46,932 nucleotides of DNA from Thermodesulfobacteriota bacterium (lineage in GTDB: Bacteria > Desulfobacterota > Desulfobacteria > Desulfobacterales > JAUWMJ01), in assembly GCA_034189135.1 (NCBI GenBank), contig JAXHVO010000028.1, positions 1 to 46,932 of the forward strand, given 5' to 3'. Position numbers and translations under genes: made by a program. Position 1 is the stretch's first letter; the number at the start of each line of letters is the position of its first letter. Below, piece by piece: positions 33,358-41,423 of the stretch. The notes under the pieces were generated by a model. It saw only the letters and a program-made list of their open reading frames with translations. It did no database searches and was not told the DNA's origin.

Positions 33358-33867
33358 ATGACACTGATGGACCTGTTAAGTGAAGAGGAATGGAATGACT
33401 TTGTAAAAGACCTCCACCAAAAATTCGGTATATGCTGTTCGGTTTCGGATACGGAGGGTGCCCATGTGAGTCATTATGAAAACTGGTGCAACCGGATTTG
33501 CCCGGTCATTAAACAGAAACCCGAGTCAATCGCGGCCATCTGCGCCGTGGCGGCGCAGAATTTTACTTCGGAGACACAAAAGACAAAAAAACCGATGGTC
33601 GGGGAGTGCGACATCGCCCTGAAAAAGGTGGCTGTGCCGATTTTCGTGGGCGATACCTTTCTTGGTACGGCCGGTGGATGCGGCCTTCTCCCCGAGAACG
33701 GGGAAGTGGAGGAATTCATGATTCAGAAGGTTACCGAACTGGATGAAAAAAAGATTTCCGAGCTGACCACAGGCATCGAGATAATGACCGAAACCCGGGC
33801 ACAAGAGTTTGCGGACTACATTACTGCACGTATTGCAGAAATTGTAAGCAAGTATGAATCGAAATAA
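33358..33867 (+). CDS. Stand-alone PocR-domain sensor protein
   Basis: This 169-residue protein matches the PocR ligand-binding domain from end to end: LMDLLSEEEWNDFVKDLHQKF, ICCSVSDTEGAHVSHYENWCNRICPVIK, AAICAVAAQNFTSE and VPIFVGDTFLGTAGGCGLLP. In PocR the domain senses a small molecule and is fused to a DNA-binding part. Here no other domain is attached, so it would have to act on a partner protein. Seven cysteines (CC, C, C, C, C, C) suggest metal or redox sensing. AAGGAGC precedes the ATG. Another small gene follows 42 bp on. Confidence 0.85.
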   Translation: MTLMDLLSEEEWNDFVKDLHQKFGICCSVSDTEGAHVSHYENWCNRICPVIKQKPESIAAICAVAAQNFTSETQKTKKPMVGECDIALKKVAVPIFVGDTFLGTAGGCGLLPENGEVEEFMIQKVTELDEKKISELTTGIEIMTETRAQEFADYITARIAEIVSKYESK

Positions 33868-33909
33868 ACCATGATGCTTTGTATAGGTTACTAATAGGAG
33901 GCAGGAGTT

Positions 33910-34311
33910 ATGCAGGAGATGGAAAATCTGATTGAATCCTGGCAGGATACCAACGGGATGAAAAACGTATTCATCAGGCTCAAAGACTTTCTGGGGACTC
34001 AACAGGAAGCCAACCTTTCATTCAATGCCCGACCGGGGGTCAGTTACTCACTTCGTGCGGTACATCCGGACCAGAAAGATCGATCCTTGTATGTGATGGC
34101 AGATGTGGTGGACGATGACCCGGATGACCGGTGGTTGTCGGTGTGTTTTTTTGGAGACATGATTACAGACCCCGAAGAAAAAGGGGACTTGATTCCCGGC
34201 GGTTTGCTGGGTGAGGATGGCTACTGCTTCGACATAACCGAACCAGACGACAAGCTGACAGCGTATGTGGAAGCCAGGATCGAGGAGGCGTATCACAGCG
34301 CAGGAGGATAG
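33910..34311 (+). CDS. Small acidic protein of unknown function
   Basis: This 133-residue, strongly acidic protein (many Asp and Glu) has an N-terminal helix (MENLIESWQDTNGMKNVFIRLKDFL), a central strand-rich part (GVSYSLRAVHPDQKDRSLYVMADVVDDDPDDRWLSVCFFGD) and a C-terminal helix. No family was recognised, although the pattern recalls proteins encoded near stand-alone PocR genes. AGGAGG lies six to seven bases before the ATG and makes the start certain. It likely shares a transcript with the PocR gene. Confidence 0.7.
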   Translation: MQEMENLIESWQDTNGMKNVFIRLKDFLGTQQEANLSFNARPGVSYSLRAVHPDQKDRSLYVMADVVDDDPDDRWLSVCFFGDMITDPEEKGDLIPGGLLGEDGYCFDITEPDDKLTAYVEARIEEAYHSAGG

Positions 34312-34847
34312 AGTCGATTCTGACGAATTGAAATTGTTTCTTACCCCAGGCCATTCAAGTTGCGACCATTCAAAATGGTCTCAACGCAATTCAGACCGGG
34401 GAGTATTATGAACTTACCGGTAATTGGACGATTTCCTCAAAGTGTGGCTTTAATAAAAAAAAGGGCATTATATTGACATCAACCATTAAGACAGACCAAC
34501 GCCAGAGAAAGGATTATGCGATGTATCACCGAAAAATAGGGCATTAACGGCAAACAGTATAATTGCAGGTTTCATTTCTCCCATTCATTTTTACTCCCGC
34601 AAAAGGCAACCAACCCTCCGTTCATTTTCGACTAAAACGAACGCATACGGGGGAGGCTGATGTAAAATGGTAATTTTTTAGAGTCTTTACCTATCTGCCT
34701 GCCCTGTTAAACCTTTTTATATCTAACCGGATATTGCTGTACCAAATATAAAATATGCAGTTGACAATATTTTCAGCTTAACTGTTGCTTTTTATTGAAA
34801 ATAGGAGTAAAGTTCATCTGTTTTTCATAAATCCAGGGTATCTCTGA
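34312..34847. other. Gene-free stretch with one hairpin
   Basis: No gene is evident. CGTTC-TTTT (34619-34628, with an A between) pairs with AAAA-GAACG (34634-34643, with a C between), a 9-bp stem with one mismatch. The rest is AT-rich, including the tract before the next gene. A promoter for the PilZ gene pair is expected near 34740-34800 but no clear boxes were fixed. Confidence 0.35.
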
Positions 34848-35126
34848 GTGAAATATGGAAAGATGAAAATTTTCAATAAAAAAAAGCAGTTTGTCGCTGA
34901 TGATGAAAATTTTATCACTCTGGTACAGGTGCTGCAAGAAGATGATAAAATTCGAAGTAAAGTCGAGCCGATTCTTTCCATGAATCCATTTAACAGAAAA
35001 TCCGCTTTAAATACATGGCTGGAACAACTCAAATTGCAACAGGCACCGGAAAAATTTATGGCTTTGCTTTCCTGCCTGCTTGATGATGATATTGCAAAGA
35101 GACTTCTTCAGGTACTCAAGGAGTGA
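34848..35126 (+). CDS. Small helical protein coupled to the PilZ protein
   Basis: It has 92 residues from a GTG at 34848, or 87 from the ATG at 34863; the better ribosome site is unclear. The protein is basic at the start (KYGKMKIFNKKKQF) and otherwise helical: NFITLVQVLQEDDKIRSKVEPILSM, then LNTWLEQLKLQQAPEKFMALLSCLLDDDIAKRLLQVLKE. No family was recognised. The stop lies four bases before the start of the cNMP/PilZ gene, whose AAGGAG overlaps this gene's end, so the two are translated together. It is probably a partner of that protein. Confidence 0.6.
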   Translation: MKYGKMKIFNKKKQFVADDENFITLVQVLQEDDKIRSKVEPILSMNPFNRKSALNTWLEQLKLQQAPEKFMALLSCLLDDDIAKRLLQVLKE

Positions 35127-35129
35127 TTT

Positions 35130-36254
35130 TTGGACGAGAAGATTAACGGGCAAAAGAGTATTGCCGGGCACATTATCGACGGTTCAATCACCATTGATTC
35201 CGTGTCTGATTTTGAAAGCATGCTCGGTCTTTTTCCTGACAATCCGGCTCTTTTTAATGCTTTTGGCGATTTGCTGGTTAAAAAAAAGTCCTATAAAGCG
35301 GCTGCCAGAGCATATGGAAGAGCGGCCGGTCTTTTTTTTGATTCCGGCATGATGTTCCCTGCCATACTATCTAAAGTTCTCCAGTGGCGCATAATCAAGC
35401 CCACCCTTCATGAAGTTCGTCCTTTTTTTGCCAATCTTCAAAGGACCCACTTTAGCCCTTCGTTATTAAAAAATTTTTTTAAAAGCCTGTCATTTCCAGA
35501 GATGGTTTCCATCACAAACCGTTTAATAAAAGTTCGCCTGCCTTCCGGTGACGTTTTTAAAAAGATAGGGGATGTTGAAAATTATCTTTATTTTATTGCA
35601 TCCGGCACCCTGAAAGAAACGACCTACCAGCCATTAAGCAGGGATGAAAAAAAACACAGAAAATCAATTGTTTACCTGTCGGCAAACGATATTGTGGGTG
35701 ATATTTATCCTTTTGAAGAGGAAAAATTGTCTCAATCCTACACGGAGGCGGTTACCTCCGTGGAGATGGGGAAAATATCAAAAAAGGGTCTAATCACGGT
35801 TTGCACCAGATATCCCAATGTGGCGCATTCCATAATTAAACTGTTTAAAGACCGCAAGGCAAGCAGGAAAAAATCCTCCCGGTCGGCCAGAAAGTCCAGC
35901 CGTCATTCTTTGCCTTTAAAAATGAAGTTAAAAATCCGGCCCAAAGAAGCGGGTTATCCCCCGTTTATTCTTGACGGTTTTTCCCGGGACATCTCGGTGG
36001 GGGGAGTTTGTGTCGTTTTGGATGCCAAACATAAGAATGTTGTACCTATAGCAAAGAACATTCAAGACGCAGGGGTAACCATTTACATACCCGGCGGAGG
36101 GTTTACCCTCAACGTTTCAGGTACGGTTGTATGGAGCAGGGGAGTGATCAGCAAAGGTAAGAAAACTCTGGCCCTGGGAATTAAATTTAAAGGGATGACT
36201 CCGAAAGTTAGCGGTTTGCTGGTGGTTTTTGCCGATATGCTGTATAAGATTTAA
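35130..36254 (+). CDS. Protein with TPR-like, cyclic-nucleotide-binding and PilZ domains
   Basis: This 374-residue protein starts at a TTG with AAGGAG six bases upstream. Residues about 20-110 are helical and TPR-like (LFNAFGDLLVKKKSYKAAARAYGRA). Residues about 130-250 are a cNMP-binding domain: RLPSGDVFKKIGDVENYLYFIASGTLKE and IVYLSANDIVGDIYPFEEEKL. A basic Ser/Arg/Lys-rich linker follows. Residues about 270-374 are a PilZ domain with LDGFSRDISVGGVCVVLD and FTLNVSGTVVWSRG. PilZ domains bind cyclic di-GMP, but the classic RxxxR is not clearly present here. It may join two nucleotide signals. Confidence 0.82.
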   Translation: MDEKINGQKSIAGHIIDGSITIDSVSDFESMLGLFPDNPALFNAFGDLLVKKKSYKAAARAYGRAAGLFFDSGMMFPAILSKVLQWRIIKPTLHEVRPFFANLQRTHFSPSLLKNFFKSLSFPEMVSITNRLIKVRLPSGDVFKKIGDVENYLYFIASGTLKETTYQPLSRDEKKHRKSIVYLSANDIVGDIYPFEEEKLSQSYTEAVTSVEMGKISKKGLITVCTRYPNVAHSIIKLFKDRKASRKKSSRSARKSSRHSLPLKMKLKIRPKEAGYPPFILDGFSRDISVGGVCVVLDAKHKNVVPIAKNIQDAGVTIYIPGGGFTLNVSGTVVWSRGVISKGKKTLALGIKFKGMTPKVSGLLVVFADMLYKI

Positions 36255-36553
36255 TAATTTTCATAGTCAAACTTGGCTTCAAGTTCCTGCTTTTTCCCTT
36301 CGGTCAGTTTGCCGATATCCACCAGCAGATCTCCGATACCGGCTTCACGGAGTAGATCAATTTTCATAATGTCTTCAGACCGTTTGGTGGTGACATTAAA
36401 AAAAGTATATTCAAGGGTAAGGTATGATTTTTTCAGCAGGTCAAAATCTATGCTATTATTTATTGAGTAAAAAATGATATGATAGCTTGAAACAAAGTAG
36501 CCCAGGACAAGAAAAAGGCCGATGAAAATGTAGCTTTTTATTCTCTTTAGCAA
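36251..36553 (-). CDS. Small membrane-anchored protein of unknown function
   Basis: This 100-residue protein has one hydrophobic N-terminal helix (about 8-27: YIFIGLFLVLGYFVSSYHII) and a soluble part with IDLLREAGIGDLLVDIGKLTEGKKQELEAKF, a helical repeat-like tail. The start is a TTG with AAGGGA upstream on the minus strand. Its last four bases overlap the end of the PilZ-protein gene, so the two are convergent. No family was recognised. Confidence 0.55.
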   Translation of the reverse strand: MLKRIKSYIFIGLFLVLGYFVSSYHIIFYSINNSIDFDLLKKSYLTLEYTFFNVTTKRSEDIMKIDLLREAGIGDLLVDIGKLTEGKKQELEAKFDYENY

Positions 36554-36981
36554 TGTTTATTCCCTTACTGTTAAGCTAAGATTTCCAAACGTTCCCTTTT
36601 GGCTCCCGTCAGTGGCGGGAAACGATTGAAAACCGTCTCTAAGGTTTGGGGTGTCATTCCGATCAGGCGGGAGTATAACCGGACCATTTGGTAAAAGAAA
36701 AATATTTTCTTATTATGAAACTAATTTTATATAAGCCGGTCATTTTTCTGCTATAGTTGTTGGGTTAAATGCCGATATAATCCTATAGATAAGCATTTTA
36801 TTTTTATTTTAGCAATTTTCATGGTTATAGTCAACAGCAATGCGTCTGATCGTTGAAAACCCGTATTGCGGGAGGCAAAACGATTGGCTTCGGCATATGA
36901 CAGGCAAAGTCCATATGAACAAGGGCCGATGAAAAGCCATAATGTTTTACATAGATAAATATATGTGATATTGAGGTGTTA
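36554..36981. other. Gene-free stretch before the HD-GYP gene
   Basis: No gene is seen. TCCCG (36604-36608) and CGGGA (36616-36620) form a perfect hairpin near the minus-strand gene start. The middle is AT-rich with no clear promoter boxes. Confidence 0.35.
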
Positions 36982-38391
36982 ATGGATTCGTTAAAAGCAA
37001 AAATTGCTTTTAAACTTAGCAGCAGTTCACCTTGGTGGTCGGAGAACTTCGATATGAAAAACCTGATTAAAAACCGTGTAAGTGTGGCAGATTCCATGAT
37101 TGTGGTGGGAATTTTGCTCGCTGCAGTATACTGGGCCATTGAAGCTGTTTTAAATCTTTTTACCACACGTAAAGTTGACATTTTTTATCAGCTGTTTCCC
37201 ACCCAGGTAGATGAGATCTGGCCGCGGATAGTCGTATTATGCCTGTTTGTGATTTTTGGCTCCCACGTTCGTTTTACCATAAATGAACGAAAAAAAGCCG
37301 AACAAGCGTTGACGGTCAGTGAAAAAAAGTACCGCAACATTTTAGAGAGCATTGAAGAGGGTTATTTTGAGGTTGATCTAAAGGGTAATTTTACTTTTTT
37401 TAACGATTCAGTTAGCAGGATACTGGGTTATTCAAGAGAAGAATTAATGGGCATGAACAACCGGGCATTTACGTCCCCTGATGCGGCAAAGGAAATGTTT
37501 CAGGTCTTTAACAAGGTGTATCATTCAGGAAATACCGCCAATATTGCAGAGTATGAAGTCATCAACAAAGACGGCAGCATAAAGTATGTTGAGTTTTCCG
37601 TTTCCCGCATGCAAGTCAAGGAAAGCCTCCCGACAGGTTTCAGAGGGGTCGCCCGCGATGTGACCGAGCAATTAAAAGCGGAAAAAGAAAGAAGGAAACT
37701 GCAAAAAGAACTGCTTAGCGCAAGGGCTGCAACCATTCTGGGCCTCGCAAAGCTGGCGGAATACAGGGATAAAGGAACAGGCGCACATCTTGAAAGAATA
37801 AGGGAATATGCAAAGATAATTGCTTTGGAAATGGCCGGACTGCGGCCCTATAAAGGCTATATTACCGAAAAATACATCGGGGATATCTATCAGTCGTCCA
37901 TTCTTCACGATATAGGAAAAGTCGGCATACAGGATTCGGTGCTGTTGAAACCCGGTAAGCTCAGTGCCGAAGAGTTCGAAATAATAAAGAAACATACGGT
38001 GCTGGGTGGCGATGCGTTGGCCGAAATTGAATCTCAGACCGAAGGCCGCTCGTTTCTTATTCTGGGCAAGGAGATTGCCTATCACCATCATGAGAAATGG
38101 GATGGAACCGGATACCCAAAAGGCCTTAAGGGTCAGGATATTCCTCTTTCAGCCAGAATAGTTGCCATTGCTGATGTTTATGATGCCCTGACCACCAAAC
38201 GATTTTACAAAGAGGCTTTTACCCATAAAAAATCGAGGGAAATTATTATCAGCCTGAAAGGGAGTCATTTTGATCCGGATATAGTGGATGCTTTCCTGGC
38301 CAATGAAAAAATATTCAGCAGGATATGTACGGAAAGGCGAACGGAAGAGATGGCCCTTCCGGAACAGCCGGAAGAGATGTCCGTGCATTAG
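36982..38391 (+). CDS. Membrane PAS-HD-GYP cyclic-di-GMP phosphodiesterase
   Basis: This 469-residue protein starts at the ATG at 36982 (GAGG five bases upstream); an overlapping GTG at 36976 is less likely. It has two membrane helices (about 36-53 and 73-91), a PAS domain (about 110-215: YRNILESIEEGYFEVDLKGNF) and an HD-GYP domain (about 255-440). The latter keeps HDIGKVGI (His309, Asp310), HHHEKWDGTGYPKGL and ADVYDALTTKRFY. HD-GYP proteins break down cyclic di-GMP. It lies near the PilZ protein, which would bind that messenger. Confidence 0.95.
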   Translation: MDSLKAKIAFKLSSSSPWWSENFDMKNLIKNRVSVADSMIVVGILLAAVYWAIEAVLNLFTTRKVDIFYQLFPTQVDEIWPRIVVLCLFVIFGSHVRFTINERKKAEQALTVSEKKYRNILESIEEGYFEVDLKGNFTFFNDSVSRILGYSREELMGMNNRAFTSPDAAKEMFQVFNKVYHSGNTANIAEYEVINKDGSIKYVEFSVSRMQVKESLPTGFRGVARDVTEQLKAEKERRKLQKELLSARAATILGLAKLAEYRDKGTGAHLERIREYAKIIALEMAGLRPYKGYITEKYIGDIYQSSILHDIGKVGIQDSVLLKPGKLSAEEFEIIKKHTVLGGDALAEIESQTEGRSFLILGKEIAYHHHEKWDGTGYPKGLKGQDIPLSARIVAIADVYDALTTKRFYKEAFTHKKSREIIISLKGSHFDPDIVDAFLANEKIFSRICTERRTEEMALPEQPEEMSVH

Positions 38392-38737
38392 CGCCCATTA
38401 GAAAACGCTTCTTAAAGAGTAAAGAAATACCCCTCTCGGAACAACCTGAACAGATTTTGCTGCAATAGACATTTGACAGCATCATAACGACCATTTGTGG
38501 TTCATTTCAGTCGGCAGGTGGCTTTTATATCGCAAGCTTGCGCCATACAAAGTATTTTCCCTATTTCCCCACTTTTTTCAACTAATAAATGAATCTTTAT
38601 TCAGCGGTTTCTATATATCCCTTCAATAGTTTTAAATAATATTTTTATGAGGTCGATGCAATATATAATTTTATAACTTATAGATTTTTAAATCAAAATT
38701 AAATATTCAAATTATTGTTTCCCGTCAAGGAATTTAC

Positions 38738-38765
38738 TTGACAGGCAAATAACCTTTCTGATAAA
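38738..38765 (+). promoter_or_regulatory. Predicted promoter of the fatty-acid oxidation operon
   Basis: TTGACA at 38738-38743 is a perfect -35 box. GATAAA at 38760-38765 is a fair -10 box at a 16-nt distance. The operator palindrome starts inside the -10 box, so a bound repressor would block RNA polymerase. Confidence 0.55.
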
Positions 38766-38784
38766 TGAATGAATATTCATTCAT
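38765..38784. promoter_or_regulatory. FadR-like operator palindrome
   Basis: ATGAATGAATATTCATTCAT is a perfect 20-bp palindrome. Its inner 18 bases match the Bacillus subtilis FadR (YsiA) consensus TGAATGAATANTCATTCA exactly. That TetR-type repressor controls beta-oxidation genes and is released by long-chain acyl-CoA. The genes downstream here are of the same kind. A weaker imperfect dyad, TGAATCTTTATTCA, lies at about 38588-38601. The repressor gene is not in the window. Confidence 0.75.
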
Positions 38785-38789
38785 ATAAC

Positions 38790-38975
38790 GAGCCAGTTTC
38801 AAAACCTTTCAGCCCGAAGTCTGCGCTTATCTGTCCAAGGTCAAGGAGGGTGATCCGCCTGAGGCGGATTAACCACAGGAATACATGTAGTATTTCGCGG
38901 ATTAAAATGTTAGCCTGACACAGAGATTGGGCAGATAAGCGTAGACTTCGAAATGGGACGTTTTGAAACTGGCTC
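38790..38975. repeat. 186-bp foldback in the leader of the fad operon
   Basis: The left arm (38790-38836, from GAGCCAGTTTCAAAAC to CGCTTATCTGTCC) and the right arm (about 38929-38975) are inverted copies with a handful of mismatches. The first 16 bases are perfect. Inside, ATCCGCC (38853-38859) and GGCGGAT (38863-38869) form a tight hairpin. It lies between the promoter and the start of the FadN-like gene, so it would be in the leader RNA. Confidence 0.65.
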
Positions 38976-39005
38976 TATCGTTAATAATTTATCCAGGAGG
39001 CTATT

Positions 39006-41411
39006 ATGAATAGAAAAATCAGATCGGCCGCGGTTATCGGTTCAGGAGTGATGGGGGGAGGAATAGCTGCCCTCTTGGCCGGAGCCGGCGTTAAGACTTT
39101 ATTACTGGACATCGTTCCCTTTGATTTGAAAGATGATGAGAAGAATGACCCTGCCGCACGCAACCGGATCGCAAAAGCCGGACTTGACACGGTTCTTATG
39201 TCTATGCCGTCTCTTCTTATGCAGAAAAAGGATGTCGATCTCATTTCCATCGGCAACCTTGAAGATGATTTTGCTAAACTGGCGGATTGTGACTGGATTG
39301 TGGAAGTGGTGGTTGAGAACCTGAAGATCAAAAAAGACCTTTTCCAACGGATCGAAACGGTAAGAAAAAAAGGTACCATTGTCTCTTCCAACACATCCGG
39401 GATTCCTTTGAAGGCGATGTCGGAAGGCTTGAGCTCTGAGTTCCGTCAGCATTTTCTGGGCACTCATTTTTTTAACCCTGTTAGGTATATGAAGCTGCTT
39501 GAGATTATTGCAGGAGAGGAAACACTGCCTGAAATCGTTGAATTCATGGCCGATTACGGGGAAAGGATTCTTGGTAAGGGGATTGTGTGGGCCAAGGATA
39601 CCCCGAACTTTGTGGGAAACAGAATCGGTGTTCAGGGGATTACAAAGGCAATGCAGCTTATGCTTGAGGATGGGCTCACCATCCCGGAAGTGGATGCGCT
39701 GTTCGGACCGGCCATGGGAAGGCCGAAAACAGCCATGTTTAAAACTACCGACCTGGTCGGTCTCGATACCATGGGGCATGTGGCGAAAAATACCTATGAT
39801 CTGGTGAAAGATGACGAGGCCAGGGAAAGCTTTGTTATACCGGAATTCGTGGATAAAATGATTGAAACAAACCTGCTGGGTAAAAAAACACAAAGCGGGT
39901 TTTATAAAACGGATCTGACGCCTGAATGGAAAAAAATTCGTAAAGTGATAAATCCTGCCACCCTTGAATATGCGGAATATGAACCGCCTGATTTTCCCTG
40001 CCTTGCCGAGGCAAAAAAGGCGGCTACACTTCCCGACAAAATAAAGGCCATTTTGTACGGTGAGGATAAGGGAGCAAAATTTGCTTGGAAAGCGGTTGCC
40101 AACAATCTGATCTATGCCGCCAATAGGATACCCGAAATTTCAGATACCATTGTTGATATCGACAATGCCATGAAGTGGGGATTCAACTTTGAAATGGGGC
40201 CTTTTGAGGCCTGGGATGTCATCGGTGTGAAAGAATCTGTGGAAAGGATGAAAAAAGAAGGTTTAACAGTACCGCAACTGGTTACCGGGATGCTTGAATC
40301 CGGTGGCACATCTTTTTACAAGTCTGAAAACGGCAAGGTTTTCTTTTATGATTTTAAGTCAAATGACTACCGGGAACAGGTGGTAAGTAAAAACATTATT
40401 TCTCTTAAAGCGCTCAGGGGTGCGGACAAGGTGGTCCGGACATGCAATTCGGCCTCTCTGATCGATATCGGAGACGGGGTTTTCTGCTGTGAATTCCACA
40501 CCAAGATGAACGCGTTAAATGGTGAGATTATTGATTTTATAGGAGACGTACAAGACTATATTGACGAAAACGGCGTCGGCTTGGTTATCGGAAACCAGGC
40601 CGGTGGGATGCCGGGCGCTTTTTCAGCGGGTGCCGATCTGGCGTTTGTTCGGAATCTGGCAAAAGAGAAAAAATATGCTGAAATTGAGTCATTTTTACAA
40701 AAAGGCCAGTCAGGCATTCAAAAGGGAAGGTATGCCCCATTTCCGGTTGTGGCCGCACCATACGGGATGACCCTTGGGGGCGGATGTGAAACGTGCCTCG
40801 GCGCCGACAGGATTGTCGCGCATGCCGAGCTGTATATGGGTCTTGTGGAAATAGGTGTGGGTCTTCTTCCGGCGGGTGGCGGTTGCCTGAACCTGTGGAA
40901 AAAATTTATCAGTACCATACCGGAGGCAGTCACCGATGTCGATCTGGCAAAATTCTTTGTTCCGGCATTTATGGCCATCGCCATGGCCAAGGTTTCCATG
41001 TCTGCTGCGGAGGCAAGAGCCAACGGATTCTTAGGGCCGACGGACAGAATCGTATTTAACCGGGATTACCTGATCGGCGAGGCCAAAAAGGAAGTCTTAA
41101 AGATGGTTGATGAAGGTTATGCACCACCGGTCAAGAGAAAAATCAGGGTTTTTGGCGAATCGGCTCATGGAATGATTAATGCTGAGATCCTTAACATGGT
41201 GAGTGCAAAATTTGTCAGTGAATATGATGCATTTCTGGCCAAACGGATTGCCTATGTTTTAAGTGGCGGAGAGGTTCGGGCCAACAGCGAAGTGGACGAA
41301 GATGTTATCCTTAAGCTTGAAAGGGAGGCATTCATCGATTTTATTAAAGAAGAAAAAACGATTGCCAGAATTGATCATATATTAGAGACCGGTAAGCCGC
41401 TTAGAAACTAA
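39006..41411 (+). CDS. FadN-like 3-hydroxyacyl-CoA dehydrogenase / enoyl-CoA hydratase
   Basis: This 801-residue fusion handles two steps of beta-oxidation: hydration of enoyl-CoA and NAD-linked oxidation of the 3-hydroxyacyl-CoA. The dehydrogenase comes first (AAVIGSGVMGGGIAALLAGAGV, then FFNPVRYMKLLEIIAG and WAKDTPNFVGNRIG). The hydratase-like part is at the C-terminus (about 490-800: GVGLVIGNQAGGMPGAFSAGADLAF, GGGCETCLGADRIVAHAELYMGLVEIGVGLLPAGGG). This order and length match FadN (Bacillus), not the reverse order of Escherichia coli FadB. CAGGAGG lies about six bases before the ATG. It is the first gene of an operon with a thiolase. Confidence 0.95.
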   Translation: MNRKIRSAAVIGSGVMGGGIAALLAGAGVKTLLLDIVPFDLKDDEKNDPAARNRIAKAGLDTVLMSMPSLLMQKKDVDLISIGNLEDDFAKLADCDWIVEVVVENLKIKKDLFQRIETVRKKGTIVSSNTSGIPLKAMSEGLSSEFRQHFLGTHFFNPVRYMKLLEIIAGEETLPEIVEFMADYGERILGKGIVWAKDTPNFVGNRIGVQGITKAMQLMLEDGLTIPEVDALFGPAMGRPKTAMFKTTDLVGLDTMGHVAKNTYDLVKDDEARESFVIPEFVDKMIETNLLGKKTQSGFYKTDLTPEWKKIRKVINPATLEYAEYEPPDFPCLAEAKKAATLPDKIKAILYGEDKGAKFAWKAVANNLIYAANRIPEISDTIVDIDNAMKWGFNFEMGPFEAWDVIGVKESVERMKKEGLTVPQLVTGMLESGGTSFYKSENGKVFFYDFKSNDYREQVVSKNIISLKALRGADKVVRTCNSASLIDIGDGVFCCEFHTKMNALNGEIIDFIGDVQDYIDENGVGLVIGNQAGGMPGAFSAGADLAFVRNLAKEKKYAEIESFLQKGQSGIQKGRYAPFPVVAAPYGMTLGGGCETCLGADRIVAHAELYMGLVEIGVGLLPAGGGCLNLWKKFISTIPEAVTDVDLAKFFVPAFMAIAMAKVSMSAAEARANGFLGPTDRIVFNRDYLIGEAKKEVLKMVDEGYAPPVKRKIRVFGESAHGMINAEILNMVSAKFVSEYDAFLAKRIAYVLSGGEVRANSEVDEDVILKLEREAFIDFIKEEKTIARIDHILETGKPLRN

Positions 41412-41423
41412 GGAGGAAATGTC

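Noticed and set aside
39102-39893. 263-codon minus-strand frame
   Set aside because: It is antisense to the FadN-like gene, His/Phe/Arg-rich, with no ribosome site; a coding shadow.
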